Part shown: positions 1 through 8,500 of the stretch, one piece after another
How the letters are laid out: each line of letters opens with the position of its first letter
Numbering within the stretch: the first letter of the stretch is position 1
Origin: Dyadobacter sp. CY343
Lineage (GTDB): Bacteria > Bacteroidota > Bacteroidia > Cytophagales > Spirosomataceae
Length of the DNA: 64,000 nt
NCBI RefSeq assembly: GCF_021390335.1
Contig: NZ_JAJUXK010000001.1
Span: 868,001 to 932,000 of the forward strand
Reading direction: 5' to 3'
Program-made: the position numbers and the translations under genes
The notes under the pieces: generated by a model
The model's database searches: none
What the model was told of the DNA's origin: nothing
What the model saw: only the letters and a program-made list of their open reading frames with translations

Positions 1-831
1 AGTGGCATTCTGAACACCGGCGTAACCGTCATAGGTAACCGATAATTTCCCCGGAATACCTCGCTTGGTGGTCACCAGGATAACTCCGTTTGCCGCCCGC
101 GCGCCGTAAATGGAAGCTGCCGCCGCATCTTTCAAAACCGTAATACTCTCCACGGTAGTCGGATCCACGGAGTTGATATCAAATGGGACTCCGTCCACGA
201 GTACCAGTGGCGAAGAGTTACCGATCGTGGAAATACCGCGGATCAATATATTAGACCGGTCTTCGCCGGCCATCCCGCTACCTTGGGTTACCGTTAGTCC
301 GGTAACACCGCCTTGCAGCGCCTGCGAAAGCTGGGTAATCGGCTTGTTGGCAACCGCAGCTTTTACGTCCACCTTGCCGATCGCATTGGCCAGGTTACGC
401 GCCTTTTGTTCTGAATACCCCGTCACAACCACCTCATTCAGTGCTGTGTTTTTTTCTTTCAGGGAAACGACCATGTTTTTCGAACTCAATACAGGAAGCT
501 CTTTCGGATCGAGACCGACAAAGCTGAAAACGAGTGTATCGCCTACATTTGCCTGGATTTCGTAATTGCCGTTCACGTCGGTTGTGACGCCGCGATCCGT
601 TTTCTTCACCTGTACCGTTACTCCCGGCAATGCTACCGGCGGCTCGCTTCCGTCAAATACCTGTCCCTTCAAAGTGAGGGTGTCGGCGGTAAAAGGAAGT
701 AGATGTGGGTTAATGGAGTTGAAATTGCTTGCGTTTGCTGTGCCGATGAGCAGAAAAAGGGCTGAGCAGAATGCAACGAGGAAAGCGCCCGGCTGCACAC
801 CGGGCGGACTGATTAGTCGCTGTTTTTTCAT
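1..831 (-). CDS. SusC/RagA-type TonB-linked outer membrane receptor, N-terminal part (runs off the window)
   Basis: The reading frame starts at ATG 831 and stays open for 277 codons to the window edge, so the C-terminal barrel is missing here. A basic N-terminus and hydrophobic stretch (about residues 16-35) form the signal peptide. A carboxypeptidase-regulatory-like domain follows (about 45-125, ending in a VVVTGY-type TonB box). The plug then shows the family motifs QALQGGVTG, LVLVDGVP, ITVLKDA and ASIYGARAANGVILVTT (from residue 239). Such proteins form the channel of SusCD nutrient importers, usually for glycans or peptides, powered by TonB. A SusD partner would normally follow, outside the window. 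The family is secure; the substrate cannot be told. Confidence 0.92.
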   Translation of the reverse strand, partial: MKKQRLISPPGVQPGAFLVAFCSALFLLIGTANASNFNSINPHLLPFTADTLTLKGQVFDGSEPPVALPGVTVQVKKTDRGVTTDVNGNYEIQANVGDTLVFSFVGLDPKELPVLSSKNMVVSLKEKNTALNEVVVTGYSEQKARNLANAIGKVDVKAAVANKPITQLSQALQGGVTGLTVTQGSGMAGEDRSNILIRGISTIGNSSPLVLVDGVPFDINSVDPTTVESITVLKDAAAASIYGARAANGVILVTTKRGIPGKLSVTYDGYAGVQNAT

Positions 832-1290
832 ACTTTTGAATAAGGATTAGGCTTGTTTAAGCAGTGAGTTTATTCCTTTTGTGTTTGCTCTAAACTGGTT
901 TACCAGACCAGTGAACGAGCGCATTCTCGGATCGACGGTGTTACCAGCATCGTCGATCTTTTTTGGTAAATGGATCAGGTCATAGGCATTTTGTGAGCGT
1001 GAATTGTAGATTAAATTCGATGAATGTGCTACGATGAGTAGGAGGCTCGAACTTAGTACCCATGACGTGAGCAAAAATTTTGCATTCTTTTGCTACTTTT
1101 TGTTATTATATCCTCAGCGATATCCGGTTATGGCGTACAAAAAATCGCAGGTTCAGTATAAAGTCTGACCAGCGAAGTAACTGATTTTCAAAAATGAACC
1201 AGGAATGAAAGGTGCCTCCGGGGGAGCCAAATGGCAGGACAAGTACGGAGGAGAATTGAAGCTTTGAAGCTGGGAGTTGTTGGTGGTGGC
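832..1290. other. Intergenic region upstream of the SusC-like gene
   Basis: No convincing gene is seen here. A 75-codon minus-strand frame (847-1074) begins with a hydrophobic run and ends 15 bases before the SusC start, but its remainder looks like no known family and lacks coding character. The region should hold the promoter and leader of the SusC-like gene; no clear TTG/TAnnTTTG pair was found. Confidence 0.4.
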
Positions 1291-1332
1291 TGTAAAATAA
1301 AAACACGCAGGTTTCAAAATGAACCCGCGTGT
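1291..1332 (-). terminator. Intrinsic terminator behind the tRNA-like RNA
   Basis: A strong inverted repeat (ACACGC-GGGTT against AACC-GCGTGT, plus-strand 1303-1332) is followed on the minus strand by a T-rich run (about 1302-1291). It lies 75 bases beyond the 3' end of the tRNA-like RNA on the same strand. This suggests that RNA is a transcribed, terminated unit and not part of the SusC leader. Confidence 0.6.
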
Positions 1333-1407
1333 CAAATTACACTTCATCAACAAACTAAAAACCAAATAAAACTAACACGAAAAAATTCGCTTGTCAAGTT
1401 TTTTTTG

Positions 1408-1568
1408 CTGTAGGAGGGGGATTCGAACCACCCACGGTGCGGTTAGCTACGGTACAAATACTGTTGGTGGTCCACCCCAGTCGACGTTAGTCGGCATTAT
1501 GCCGCGTTTATCCCTTATTCACCACCCCCGAGACAGGAGGGCATGGCTGCCAATTTCATCACCCTACA
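1408..1568 (-). ncRNA. tRNA-like RNA with a roughly 90-nt variable-region insertion (unrecognised)
   Basis: Read on the minus strand, positions 1568-1562 (UGUAGGG) pair perfectly with 1415-1409 (UCCUACA) as a 7-bp acceptor stem. U8 and G9 follow, then a tRNA-Leu-like D arm (AUG/CAU stem, loop with AAAUUGGCAG, i.e. A14 and G18-G19). A 5-bp anticodon-like stem (CCCUC/GGGGG) closes a 7-nt loop CUGUCUC. The T arm has the canonical loop UUCGAAU, with one mismatch in its stem. Between the anticodon-like arm and the T arm lie about 90 nt that can form small hairpins (CGGCA-UAA-UGCCG and GGUG-GAC-CACC). Discriminator G is followed by CA, so CCA is not encoded. The loop would read GUC (Asp), but U37 and the leucine-like D arm do not fit a normal tRNA-Asp. 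It could be a regulatory tRNA mimic, a diverged tRNA, or a tmRNA-like molecule. I do not recognise a known family. Confidence 0.6.
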
Positions 1569-1628
1569 ATAGTGATTACCAAAAACAAATGGTCGAACTT
1601 AAACGGTTCCTTCCTTGATTTGGTTCTG

Positions 1629-1636
1629 CAAAATTA
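1629..1636 (-). promoter_or_regulatory. Possible -7 element for the tRNA-like RNA
   Basis: The minus strand reads TAATTTTG here, a perfect match to the Bacteroidota -7 consensus TAnnTTTG. It would start transcription near 1622, about 54 nt before the tRNA-like domain. No good -33 TTG is found at the usual spacing and the region is very AT-rich, so this is tentative. Confidence 0.3.
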
Positions 1637-1745
1637 TATTTTCCAGATTTAATTATAAAATATTTTCATTAAAAATTGTCAAAATTTACAATAATCTCAT
1701 AATTTGGTCAGTAAGATTGCGAAAAATTCAAACTTTCAGACTGAA

Positions 1746-2216
1746 ATGCAGAAATATTCAGATATTGACAGCACCGATTTGCGTATCCTTTCCCTTCTGA
1801 TAGAGAATGCTGCGTTACCGTACACGGAGATAGGCAAACGCGTTTTTGTCTCCGGGGGGACGGTTCATGTACGCATGAAAAAGTTGGAGCAAATGGGCAT
1901 TGTGAAGGGTTCACAGCTTGTAATAGATCCCGCAAAACTTGGGTGGGATATCAGTGCATTTCTGGGTATTTATCTCGATAAAAGCTCACTCTACGAGCAG
2001 GTCGCCACTGAACTGGAAGGTATTCCGGAGGTGGTCAACATTCATTATACGACGGGTATTTATAGTATTTTTTTAAAAATCGTTTGCCGCGACACCGGGC
2101 ATTTGCGCGAAATCCTTCATGACAAAATTCAAAAGGTAAATGGGATACAGCGGACAGAGACCTTTATTTCGCTGGAAGAGCGGATCAGCAGGTCAATTCC
2201 CCTGACGGAAAGTTAA
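1746..2216 (+). CDS. Lrp/AsnC family transcriptional regulator
   Basis: This 156-residue protein has the length and order of Lrp/AsnC regulators. An N-terminal winged helix-turn-helix (about residues 5-55, with TDLRILSLLIENA and IGKRVFVSGGTVHVRMKKLE) is followed by an alpha/beta RAM effector-binding domain (about 65-145). These proteins sense amino acids or related metabolites and bind DNA as dimers or octamers. I chose ATG 1746 because upstream extensions lack family similarity. It stands alone, divergent from the tRNA-like RNA, and its target is unknown. Confidence 0.9.
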   Translation: MQKYSDIDSTDLRILSLLIENAALPYTEIGKRVFVSGGTVHVRMKKLEQMGIVKGSQLVIDPAKLGWDISAFLGIYLDKSSLYEQVATELEGIPEVVNIHYTTGIYSIFLKIVCRDTGHLREILHDKIQKVNGIQRTETFISLEERISRSIPLTES

Positions 2217-2230
2217 ATTTCGCTTTTCGG

Positions 2231-2261
2231 TTGACTTCGGAAAAAACTTCTCCTATTTTTG
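2231..2261 (+). promoter_or_regulatory. Promoter of the padR-tonB unit
   Basis: TTG at 2231-2233 and TATTTTTG at 2254-2261 are 20 bases apart, matching the Bacteroidota sigma-ABfr consensus (TTG, then TAnnTTTG). The predicted start is near 2268, about 45 bases before the PadR start codon. Confidence 0.65.
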
Positions 2262-2266
2262 TATTG

Positions 2267-2289
2267 TATATATAAAAAACTTATATATA
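2267..2289 (+). promoter_or_regulatory. Palindromic operator candidate for PadR autoregulation
   Basis: An inverted repeat ATATATAA-(5)-TTATATAT lies at 2268-2288, at the predicted transcription start and upstream of the PadR gene. PadR proteins commonly bind such AT-rich palindromes and repress their own operon. The site is seen in the sequence; PadR binding is inferred. Confidence 0.45.
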
Positions 2290-2312
2290 TTCGCTTAATC
2301 AAATTTTAACTC

Positions 2313-2666
2313 ATGGAGAATAACACAACAAGTAACGAATATGTCCGGGGCACCCTCAAAACCATAGTGCTGAATTTGCTGGCCGAACACGATCGGATGT
2401 ACGGATATGAGATAACCCAGGAGGTAAAAGAGAGAACAGGCGGCGCCATTGCTTTGACGTTCGGCGCGCTTTACCCTGTTTTACATAAATTGGAACAAGA
2501 GGGAATGTTGCTAACCGAGTCGGTGGAAGTGGACGGTCGCCTTAGAAAATATTATTCACTGACCAGCCCGGGAAGTGAAGCCGCGCGTAATAAAACCAAT
2601 GACCTTGAACGTTTTATAGACGCTGTCAGACTCTTACTCGCTCCTAAAAATCTAGCAACGGAATAA
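2313..2666 (+). CDS. PadR family transcriptional regulator
   Basis: This 117-residue protein is a short (subfamily-2-like) PadR winged-helix regulator. The N-terminus carries the family signature (VRGTLKTIVLNLL, YGYEITQEVKERTGG, LTFGALYPVLHKLEQEGML), followed by the wing and a C-terminal helix for dimerisation. PadR proteins repress membrane-stress, efflux or envelope genes and are often co-transcribed with the membrane protein they control. The next gene starts 36 bases downstream on the same strand, so the pair probably forms an operon driven by the promoter at 2231-2261. Confidence 0.9.
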   Translation: MENNTTSNEYVRGTLKTIVLNLLAEHDRMYGYEITQEVKERTGGAIALTFGALYPVLHKLEQEGMLLTESVEVDGRLRKYYSLTSPGSEAARNKTNDLERFIDAVRLLLAPKNLATE

Positions 2667-2702
2667 ATTTGTTACATGGCTGAAATCTAAACAGATGGTT
2701 CT

Positions 2703-3725
2703 ATGAAACGCCTTCACGAAGACCGGATCGATTTAATTAAATCATACCTGAAGTCAAGAAAATTAAGTCCGGAGTTGCTCCCGGAGATACTTGATCATTT
2801 GGCTTGCGAGGCTGAGGAGCGGCTGTGGGACGGGAAACCGTTCGAGCAGATATATAGCAGCATTGTTGAAACCGCAGATAACGAGGTAGTTCTGAATCTG
2901 AATGCGGATCATAAGAACCTGTTAGCCATGGAAAAATCCCTCAATGACATTGTGTTCGAGGGGAGGAACAAATTGTACGGAGCGTATGATCTTCGGAAAT
3001 CATACGGGCAGACTATTCAAAAATCCGTTTTAATGGGCGTCGCATTGTTTGGAATGATCGTATTTTTCCCAAACCTGTACGCCCGGCTTGTCCCTGATCC
3101 GAAGCCCGGTGATATTGCTTATATCGTTGAGGCGAGGCCGATTGATATCACAAGGGAGCTTCCGAAACCAATGCCGGAAAAGCCAGAACCTGCGCCAGAA
3201 GCTAAAACATTGCGCTCGCTGCCTCCGGTGGTCATGCAGGATGATGAGGTGGCAATGGAAAACCTGCCCCCTGTATTAAAAGAGCTGGAAAACGCTGCTC
3301 CGGCGGCGAAAACGCTGGAAGGAATCGAAGACCTTGAAATCATTGTGCCCCCGGCAGCGGAATTCGGCAATGCGAAAACAGCAGCCGCGGATGTGAAAAC
3401 GAGAGAAGAAAGTATCTTTTTACACGTTGAGCAAGCGCCCGAGTATATGGGAGGGGTTCAGGCAATGGCGGCTTTTTTACAGAAGAATTTGAAATATCCT
3501 GTTGCTGCTGCAAGGGCCGGTATTCAGGGAAGAGTGTTTGTGCAGTTCACTGTGGGATCTGATGGAAATATTGAAGATGTAACTGCGTTGAAGGGAATTG
3601 GTTTTGGCTGTGACGAGGAAGCTGTGCGGGTGGTGAAAATGATGCAGAACTGGATGCCAGGCCGCCAGGCGGGAAATCCGGTGCGCGTAAAGTTTACATT
3701 GCCAATTGCTTTCCAGATCAACTGA
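2703..3725 (+). CDS. TonB-type energy transducer with an N-terminal PadR-partner helical domain
   Basis: Three parts are visible in 340 residues. Residues 1-75 form a helical module (DLIKSYLKSRKLSPELLPEI, DHLACEAEERL) like the N-terminal prefix often found on membrane proteins paired with PadR regulators. Residues about 80-125 contain the Bacteroidota TonB motif (EGRNKLYGAYDLRKSYG) and a single membrane helix. A Pro/Glu-rich periplasmic linker (about 140-220) then leads to a TonB C-terminal domain (about 240-340; YPVAAARAGIQGRVFVQFTV, AVRVVKMMQNWMPGR). TonB proteins transmit proton-motive force from ExbBD to outer membrane receptors. The prefix domain and linkage to PadR are unusual and suggest PadR-controlled expression of a dedicated transducer. 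Confidence 0.85.
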   Translation: MKRLHEDRIDLIKSYLKSRKLSPELLPEILDHLACEAEERLWDGKPFEQIYSSIVETADNEVVLNLNADHKNLLAMEKSLNDIVFEGRNKLYGAYDLRKSYGQTIQKSVLMGVALFGMIVFFPNLYARLVPDPKPGDIAYIVEARPIDITRELPKPMPEKPEPAPEAKTLRSLPPVVMQDDEVAMENLPPVLKELENAAPAAKTLEGIEDLEIIVPPAAEFGNAKTAAADVKTREESIFLHVEQAPEYMGGVQAMAAFLQKNLKYPVAAARAGIQGRVFVQFTVGSDGNIEDVTALKGIGFGCDEEAVRVVKMMQNWMPGRQAGNPVRVKFTLPIAFQIN

Positions 3726-3764
3726 CACTGAATGTCATTACGTAAATTGCCTTCCGCTATTGGG

Positions 3765-3798
3765 AAATCCTCGCTTCGGTGAGGATTTTTTTGTTTTT
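3765..3798 (+). terminator. Intrinsic terminator of the padR-tonB unit
   Basis: A hairpin AAATCCTC...GAGGATTT with a GC-rich loop is followed by a long T tract, 40 bases after the TonB stop codon. Confidence 0.75.
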
Positions 3799-3868
3799 TT
3801 GTTTTGTTAAAATCAAAAATACATTAGAAAAACGGTTGCGTAAAAAAAAGGCAACTTTATAAAGATAC

Positions 3869-4393
3869 ATGTACGCAATCGTTGATATTGAAACTACCGG
3901 AGGAGGAGGCGCGGCGCGGATTACTGAGATTGCAGTTTTCAGGCACGACGGTCTTAAAATAGTCGATTTTTTTCATTCCCTCATTAATCCTGAGATTTAC
4001 ATCCCACCCTTTATTACGAAGCTGACCGGGATTGATAACGAAATGGTAAAGGATTCGCCCACATTCTACGAAGTTCAGGATGCGGTACGTGCCGTGACCA
4101 AAGACGCTTATTTCGTCGCGCACAACGTACGTTTTGATTATGGATTTATAAAAAGGGAATTCGGGGCTTTTGACGAATACTTCCAGCGCGATCTGCTTTG
4201 TACTGTGCAGCTTAGCCGCAAAATATTTCCGGGCTTGAAATCGTATTCTCTGGGAAATCTTTGCCAGAGCCTGGAAATAGGTATTGAAAACCGCCACCGT
4301 GCGCACGGCGATGCAGAGGCGACGGTGAGATTATTTGAAAAGCTCCTGGTCAATGATAGGCAAAAGCTGATCCCGATTGATTTTTACCAGTAA
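3869..4393 (+). CDS. DnaQ-like 3'-5' exonuclease (DEDDh family)
   Basis: The 174-residue protein is a single exonuclease domain related to the proofreading epsilon subunit of DNA polymerase III. The catalytic set is present: D6 and E8 (VDIETTG), D90 (AHNVRFDYGF), and H143 with D148 (HRAHGDA), which fits the DEDDh class. It lacks the GIY-YIG or helicase domains some relatives carry. It could proofread for PolC-type polymerases or act in repair. The gene stands alone after a terminator, and the start codon gives the normal family N-terminus. Confidence 0.87.
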   Translation: MYAIVDIETTGGGGAARITEIAVFRHDGLKIVDFFHSLINPEIYIPPFITKLTGIDNEMVKDSPTFYEVQDAVRAVTKDAYFVAHNVRFDYGFIKREFGAFDEYFQRDLLCTVQLSRKIFPGLKSYSLGNLCQSLEIGIENRHRAHGDAEATVRLFEKLLVNDRQKLIPIDFYQ

Positions 4394-4465
4394 CGGCCTG
4401 CTTATTGGTTTGGAATGATTTTTTAAGTTGCTACTTCAAAGTTTTCAACCTAAACAGTACTTTCC

Positions 4466-4642
4466 ATGAAAGCCTACCTGAGTTACCTGATTGTTTTCCT
4501 CCTGACATTTTCCCTGACAAGCTGCGAAGTAGTAGGCGGCATTTTCAAGACCGGTATGTGGGCAGGTGTGATAGTTGTAGTGGCGGTCATTGCAGTTGTA
4601 ATCTGGTTACTTTCCAGAGTATTTGGCGGTGGTCGGCGATGA
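4466..4642 (+). CDS. Small predicted lipoprotein with one membrane segment
   Basis: A 58-residue frame begins MKAYLSYLIVFLLTFSLTSC, a lipoprotein signal with the cysteine at residue 20. A short polar stretch follows (EVVGGIFKTG), then a very hydrophobic helix of about 18 residues (GVIVVVAVIAVVIWLL) and a basic tail. Small proteins of this layout are common in Bacteroidota, where they are sometimes misnamed as phosphatidate cytidylyltransferase. No enzymatic domain could fit. It is probably an envelope peptide; the function is unknown. Confidence 0.72.
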   Translation: MKAYLSYLIVFLLTFSLTSCEVVGGIFKTGMWAGVIVVVAVIAVVIWLLSRVFGGGRR

Positions 4643-4684
4643 TATGTTAATCCAGCAGCTGGCGATATAAAATTCCTGCCGGGC

Positions 4685-4715
4685 TTGTTTATCATGATTC
4701 TCCGTTTAATCTTTG
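4685..4715 (+). promoter_or_regulatory. Likely promoter of tRNA-Ala
   Basis: TTG (4685-4687) and AATCTTTG (4708-4715; one mismatch to TAnnTTTG) are spaced by 20 bases. The predicted start is about 23 bases upstream of the tRNA. Confidence 0.42.
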
Positions 4716-4744
4716 CACTCGCTGAGCGCCTACTCAGATTGAAC

Positions 4745-4818
<74 letters not shown>

Positions 4819-4830
4819 CCTGATTATCAA

Positions 4831-4862
4831 CCACTTACAAATTATTTGTAAGTGGTTTTTTT
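4831..4862 (+). terminator. Intrinsic terminator behind tRNA-Ala, supplied by the island
   Basis: CCACTTAC...GTAAGTGG hairpin followed by a T run, 12 bases after the tRNA. As it lies inside the island, it replaces the original terminator now found at 10670-10698. Confidence 0.8.
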
Positions 4863-4869
4863 ATTTAGA

Positions 4870-4886
4870 TCGAACATAGGTCGAAC
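4870..4886 (+). repeat. Island-end repeat, left copy (TCGAAC-ATAGG-TCGAAC)
   Basis: This 17-base sequence occurs again at 10535-10551 in the same orientation. It contains a direct repeat of TCGAAC spaced by 5 bases, as in recombinase arm-type sites. Between here and 5104 I see no gene: short frames look random. Confidence 0.55.
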
Positions 4887-5104
4887 GTTTTTAGTCAAGT
4901 TCATTGAGTTTTTCTGGGTCCGTTCGCACTTATCTCACCCATTTTTTATGCTTCGACTTCTGCAAAAACATCAAAAGCGAATTATAAATCGACTAACAAA
5001 ACTCTGTGTTCGATTATGCGGTGGTAATTTCGAAATTCTTCCAAGAGGTGAGGTTCACGCGATTTACTTGGAATAGAAGCTGAATTAAGGCTTTTTAGTA
5101 TAGC

Positions 5105-5317
5105 AAACAAAAATGGCACCCACCTTTAAATGCAGGTTAATATCTGAAATAATAATAAAAGGCAGGTCTTTGCTGGTATAAAGATAATCCAATGCCGATT
5201 GGCCATCCGTAAAATACATTCGTTGATTAGGGTATCCTAATTCACCAAAACTTCTTCCAATACGAATTTGTCGTCAGGGTCATCTTCTATAATGATAATT
5301 GGGCCATCTTTATCCAT
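5105..5317 (-). pseudogene. Broken response regulator (receiver domain fragment)
   Basis: From ATG 5317 the minus strand reads a receiver-domain start (MDKDGPIIIIEDDPDDKFVL) close to that of the intact regulator at 9880. A one-base loss near 5240 brings a stop. The next frame continues the same fold (ELGYPNQRMYFTDGQSALDY, then FIIISDIN with the phosphorylatable Asp). Similarity ends just after that Asp, where the MPxxxG segment should be, and about half of the domain is missing. It is therefore frameshifted and truncated, probably a decayed duplicate. The stretch from 5318 to 5541 is an AT-rich leader without a gene. Confidence 0.72.
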
Positions 5318-5541
5318 TTGATAATAAGTTTAGTGTAGATTAAATACCTACTTAAACAGCTTGTCTTTTTAAGTCAATTACACATAAGATTACTTCAAAC
5401 AGGCAAGTAATTAGTTAACGCCTGGTTGCTTGATTGGGAAAACATTGTGCCACCTATAATAACTTTCTGTACCTTATAGGAATAATTATTTGATGATGTG
5501 GCATTTACGCTCAACATCCTGCACCTAACCTTACCATCTTA

Positions 5542-8500
5542 ATGAATTCAATTGAACCAAATCACATTGTTGCCATCGGTGCATCGGCCGGGGGCCTTGA
5601 TGAGCTGATTTCTTTTTTTGAAAACACACCTCTGGATGGTATTGCCTACGTTGTGGTCCAGCATTTATCCGCTGATTATGAAAGCAGGTTAGCAGAAGTC
5701 TTATCCAGGTACAGCAAGCTGACCATGGTACAGGCGGTAGAAGGGACGGGCATTGCATCCAATTATGTATATGTGATCCCGGGAGATAAGTTTATGACCG
5801 TTAAAAGGGGACATTTACATTTAAGCGATAAAACCGACGTGCGCGGTCCGCACATGACCATCAATACCTTCTTATCTTCCCTTGCCGCTGACTGCGGCCC
5901 AAAGGCGATTGGCGTCATCCTGTCGGGCCTGGGCTCTGATGGCAGCGATGGTGTAAAAGCAATTAAGAAGGCAGGCGGGATGGTGATTGCCAGAAACCCG
6001 CAAACCACCGAATTCAACAGCATGCCTTCCAATGCAATCGCCACTGGAATGGTGGACTTTATTGTGGAGCCCGAGGCAATGCCTGGCGCTATCGAAGAAT
6101 ATGTTAAGCGGGAAATTGAACTACTAGCGGCCGGCATCTCTGATGGAGAAAATATGGCTGGTTTGATCGAGATCATAAGCCAGCAGCTTCCACTGGATTT
6201 TTCAGACTACAAGCAGTCGACTATTTTGCGCCGGATCAAAAGAAGGGCGGCTTATAACAACTTTGAACGCCTGGAAGCTTACCTGGAATTTGCCAAAGCT
6301 TCCCCTGATGAAATTGAAGCGCTTGCCAAAGACTTCCTGATTAGCGTGACTGCTTTTTTTAGGGACACGGAAGCATTTGACGTGCTGGAAAAACGGGTAC
6401 TGCCTTCTATCATTAAAAGTCTCTCCAATGGCCAGGAAATTCGGATATGGGTTACTGGTTGTGCGACGGGCGAAGAAGCCTACTCAATGGCTATCCTTGT
6501 GCGAGAGCTTTTAGGGGAAAAGATCCAGGACCAGCAGGTGAAAATCTTTGCTACCGATATTGATGCTGCTGCCCTGGCGCATGCCAGCAAAGGCATTTAC
6601 GCTGCTGCCATAGTGTCCAAAATGCCACAATCCTACCTGGAAAAGTACTTTGTGCAGGAAGGGGAAGATTACAAGGTAACTGCTGCTCTACGGAAAATGG
6701 TCATTTTTTCCAGGCATGATTTGGTGAAAAATCCGCCCTACTGCAATATGCATCTGATCAGCTGCCGCAACCTGCTGATCTACATGACCCCGACCCTGCA
6801 GCAGAAAATTTATCACATGCTCCTTTTCGGGCTTAAACCTGACGGTTACCTGTTTCTGGGGTCCAGTGAGAACCCGTCGCCCATATTAAAAAGCCTGAAA
6901 GTCATTGATAAAAATGCAAAGATCTATAAGAAACTGGATGCTATCCCATCCGTAAACTTTGAGACATTTACCCTGCCTGACTATACCTACCATAAGCCGG
7001 CCAGCTTAGGGGTTTCTCAACCGGAAACAAATAAGATCCCCGACCGCACCCTGGATGGGGCAATCCATGAAACCATCCTTAACGAAGAGCAGCGCTTGCT
7101 TATTTGTGTTGATGAAAACAACAAGGTGCTTAAATCTTATGGTGTCACCGGCAGGTTCCTGGTTCAGAAGATCTTAACATCGGATCTGACCGAGCTTCTG
7201 CCTGGCCCTCTCAACATTGCCTTCAAAACAGCCTGCAAAAAAGTCAGCGAAACCCTCAAAAAAGCAGTGATCACAGGGGTGCAGGTCCAGCAAGGACAGG
7301 AAACGATTAAAGTAAATCTGTCAGTTAGCCCGATGGTTTATAAAGGCCGGCCTAACGGTTTTTTAGTGATACAGTTCACCCAGGCCGAAGGTTCCGGCCT
7401 CCCAGCAGGGGCAATGCAGTTTGACGAGAAGCTGTATCTGGACGATTATACCAATTTTTTGGAGCAAGAAAACAAAGATCTGAAAGAGCAACTGACCGCT
7501 GCCAGCGAAAAGCTGTTTGCACTCAACGAGAACATGCAGTCTTTTAATGAAGAGCTGCTTTCGGCTAACGAGGAGATGCAGAGCACCAACGAGGAAATGC
7601 AGTCCATTAATGAAGAGCTGCACACGATCAATGCGGACTATCATTTAAAGAACAGGGAGCTATTAGAGCTCAACGATGACCTGAACAATTATTTCAAAAG
7701 CAATATCAATGGTCAGCTCTTTGTCAGCTCGGATCTTCGCCTGATGCGGTTTTCGCCTGGGACCGTCCGGCATATTAACTTGCTTGAAAGCGATATTGGG
7801 CGTCCTATCAATAATATCTCGACTAATTTCAGGTTTGAAACCCTTTCTGATGACATAACACACGTCCTGGACAACGGTTATCCTATTACCCGGGAAGTAC
7901 AGTCTAATGATGGAAAATGGTACCAGGTTATGACCATGCCCTATATCCAGCAGCTTGGCAATAAAAGGACGGGGGCTATCATTACTTTCAATGATATTAG
8001 CAGCCTGAAAGAGATACAACATCAGCTGGACAAAAAGAATGAAATCCTGACCCGCATCAACGGCGACCTAGACAATTTCGTACATACGGCATCTCATGAC
8101 CTGCTGGGGCCGCTGAGTAATATAGGCATAAGTATCGGCCTATTAACTGAAATGCGTGCAGACGACCAGGAGCTAAGGCCGATTTTAGACATTTTGGGCA
8201 ATTCAGTGAAAAAGTTTGGGGCCCTGATCCATGATATTGGCACAGTAGCTAGAATTGAGGACGAAGGCATTTCGACCGAGATGGTAGATATGAATGAAAT
8301 TTTGGAGAGCATCCTGTGGAGCCTGGGCGATAAGATCAAGCAGAGTGGGGCGGTGATTACAAGTGATCTGAAAGTGGGCCAGATCCTCTTTTCTAAAAAG
8401 AACCTGAGAAGCATCTTGTTCAACCTGGTGTCAAACGCGATTAAGTACCGATCAGAGGATACACCTGTTGTCACGATCCAAACTTCGAGTGTAGGCGAAT

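Noticed and set aside
110..850. Two plus-strand open frames at the left edge
   Set aside because: They lie antisense to the SusC-like gene, whose minus-strand translation has clear family motifs; the plus frames show none.
847..1074. 75-codon minus-strand frame just upstream of the SusC-like gene
   Set aside because: It begins with a hydrophobic stretch but the rest is not protein-like and no family was recognised; treated as leader or intergenic DNA.
1408..1568. Calling the tRNA-like RNA a tmRNA
   Set aside because: It is far too short, has a D stem and anticodon-like arm that tmRNAs lack, and has no real tag reading frame.
1391..1618. 75-codon plus-strand frame (TTG start) over the tRNA-like RNA
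   Set aside because: It is antisense to a structured RNA with a canonical T loop, and its translation has no protein character.
4887..5104. Short plus-strand frames at the left end of the island (possible integrase piece)
   Set aside because: All three frames were read; none resembles a recombinase or any other protein.
7363..7644. Minus-strand frames over the coiled-coil part of the CheB-CheR kinase
   Set aside because: They arise from the repetitive NEEMQS codons of the coiled coil and have no independent support.
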